This document shows, piece by piece, positions 31,975 through 32,067 of a stretch of DNA of 32,067 nucleotides. Made by a program: the position numbers and the translations under genes. This DNA is from Gemmataceae bacterium (GTDB lineage Bacteria > Planctomycetota > Planctomycetia > Gemmatales > Gemmataceae). Position 1 is the stretch's first letter, and each line of letters starts with the position of its first letter. The notes below the pieces were generated by a model. The model was not told the DNA's origin. It saw nothing but the letters and a program-made list of their open reading frames with translations, and made no database searches. Where the stretch lies: the NCBI GenBank assembly GCA_019748295.1, contig JAIEPT010000231.1:1-32067 (forward strand), written 5' to 3'.

Positions 31975-32035
31975 CATGCTTCGCCGGGCCCCTGGCCGGG
32001 CTGTTCAATGCTTCCGCTTCCACCGGCGAAGCATG
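31975..32035. repeat. 13-bp inverted repeat near the window end
   Basis: CATGCTTCGCCGG (31975-31987) pairs perfectly with CCGGCGAAGCATG (32023-32035). Apart from this and the repeat at 31787-31906, the 382 nt from 31686 to the window end hold no gene that I can support. Confidence 0.65.
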
Positions 32036-32067
32036 CGAAGCTTCCGAGGAGCCGCGCACGCAGTAAG

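Overview
The window is a GC-rich bacterial chromosome segment. Its gene content points to a planctomycete, most likely a Gemmata-like lineage: a very long WD40 protein, a membrane-anchored Ser/Thr kinase, a retropepsin-like protease paired with a DUF5678-like protein, several secreted proteins of families I associate with planctomycetes, an hpnC squalene-pathway gene, and many inverted repeats between genes. The taxonomic call is inference from family content; no rRNA or tRNA is present to confirm it.

Layout. 129-1535 (+): DNA polymerase III delta-prime subunit and a small proline/glycine-rich lipoprotein. 1638-3709 (-): creatininase-family hydrolase translationally coupled to an MFS transporter. 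3870-7700 (-): secreted glutathione peroxidase, Ser/Thr kinase, Bax-inhibitor-1-like membrane protein, retropepsin-like protease and its DUF5678-like partner. 7892-12060 (+): a secreted protein with about 21 WD40 units, then hpnC. 12164-14485 (-): M16 zinc peptidase, a four-helix-bundle (S23/IVP) gene flanked by inverted repeats, and a YbjN-like protein. 14687-17122 (+): a secreted alpha/beta-hydrolase-like protein lacking the usual nucleophile serine. 17145-19252 (-): a truncated carbonic anhydrase remnant and an ABC-F ATPase. 19925-22462 (+): clpC with a 13-glycine linker and a clear terminator. 22656-23713 (-): antitoxin, PIN toxin and an unknown protein in one tight cluster. 23827-29570 (+): proC, guaA, dapF, a DUF374 acyltransferase, a TPR protein and a small conserved protein. 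29571-31685 (-): a pteridine-reductase-type SDR and a class V aminotransferase.

Most genes are housekeeping: replication, purine synthesis, proline and lysine/peptidoglycan precursor synthesis, protein quality control. No prophage, integrase, CRISPR array or classical insertion sequence was seen.

The strongest unexplained signal is in the gaps. About a dozen long inverted repeats with arms of 13-49 bp, mostly 90-100 % matched, sit between genes, often touching a stop codon. In several, each arm is itself a smaller palindrome, which is the architecture of REP doublets (REPINs/BIMEs). They belong to different sequence families, and no RAYT transposase is encoded here. A separate AT-rich repeat family flanks the four-helix-bundle gene in inverted orientation and recurs 12 kb away between guaA and dapF. 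Whether that protein family is functionally tied to the repeat is the most testable new idea from this window.
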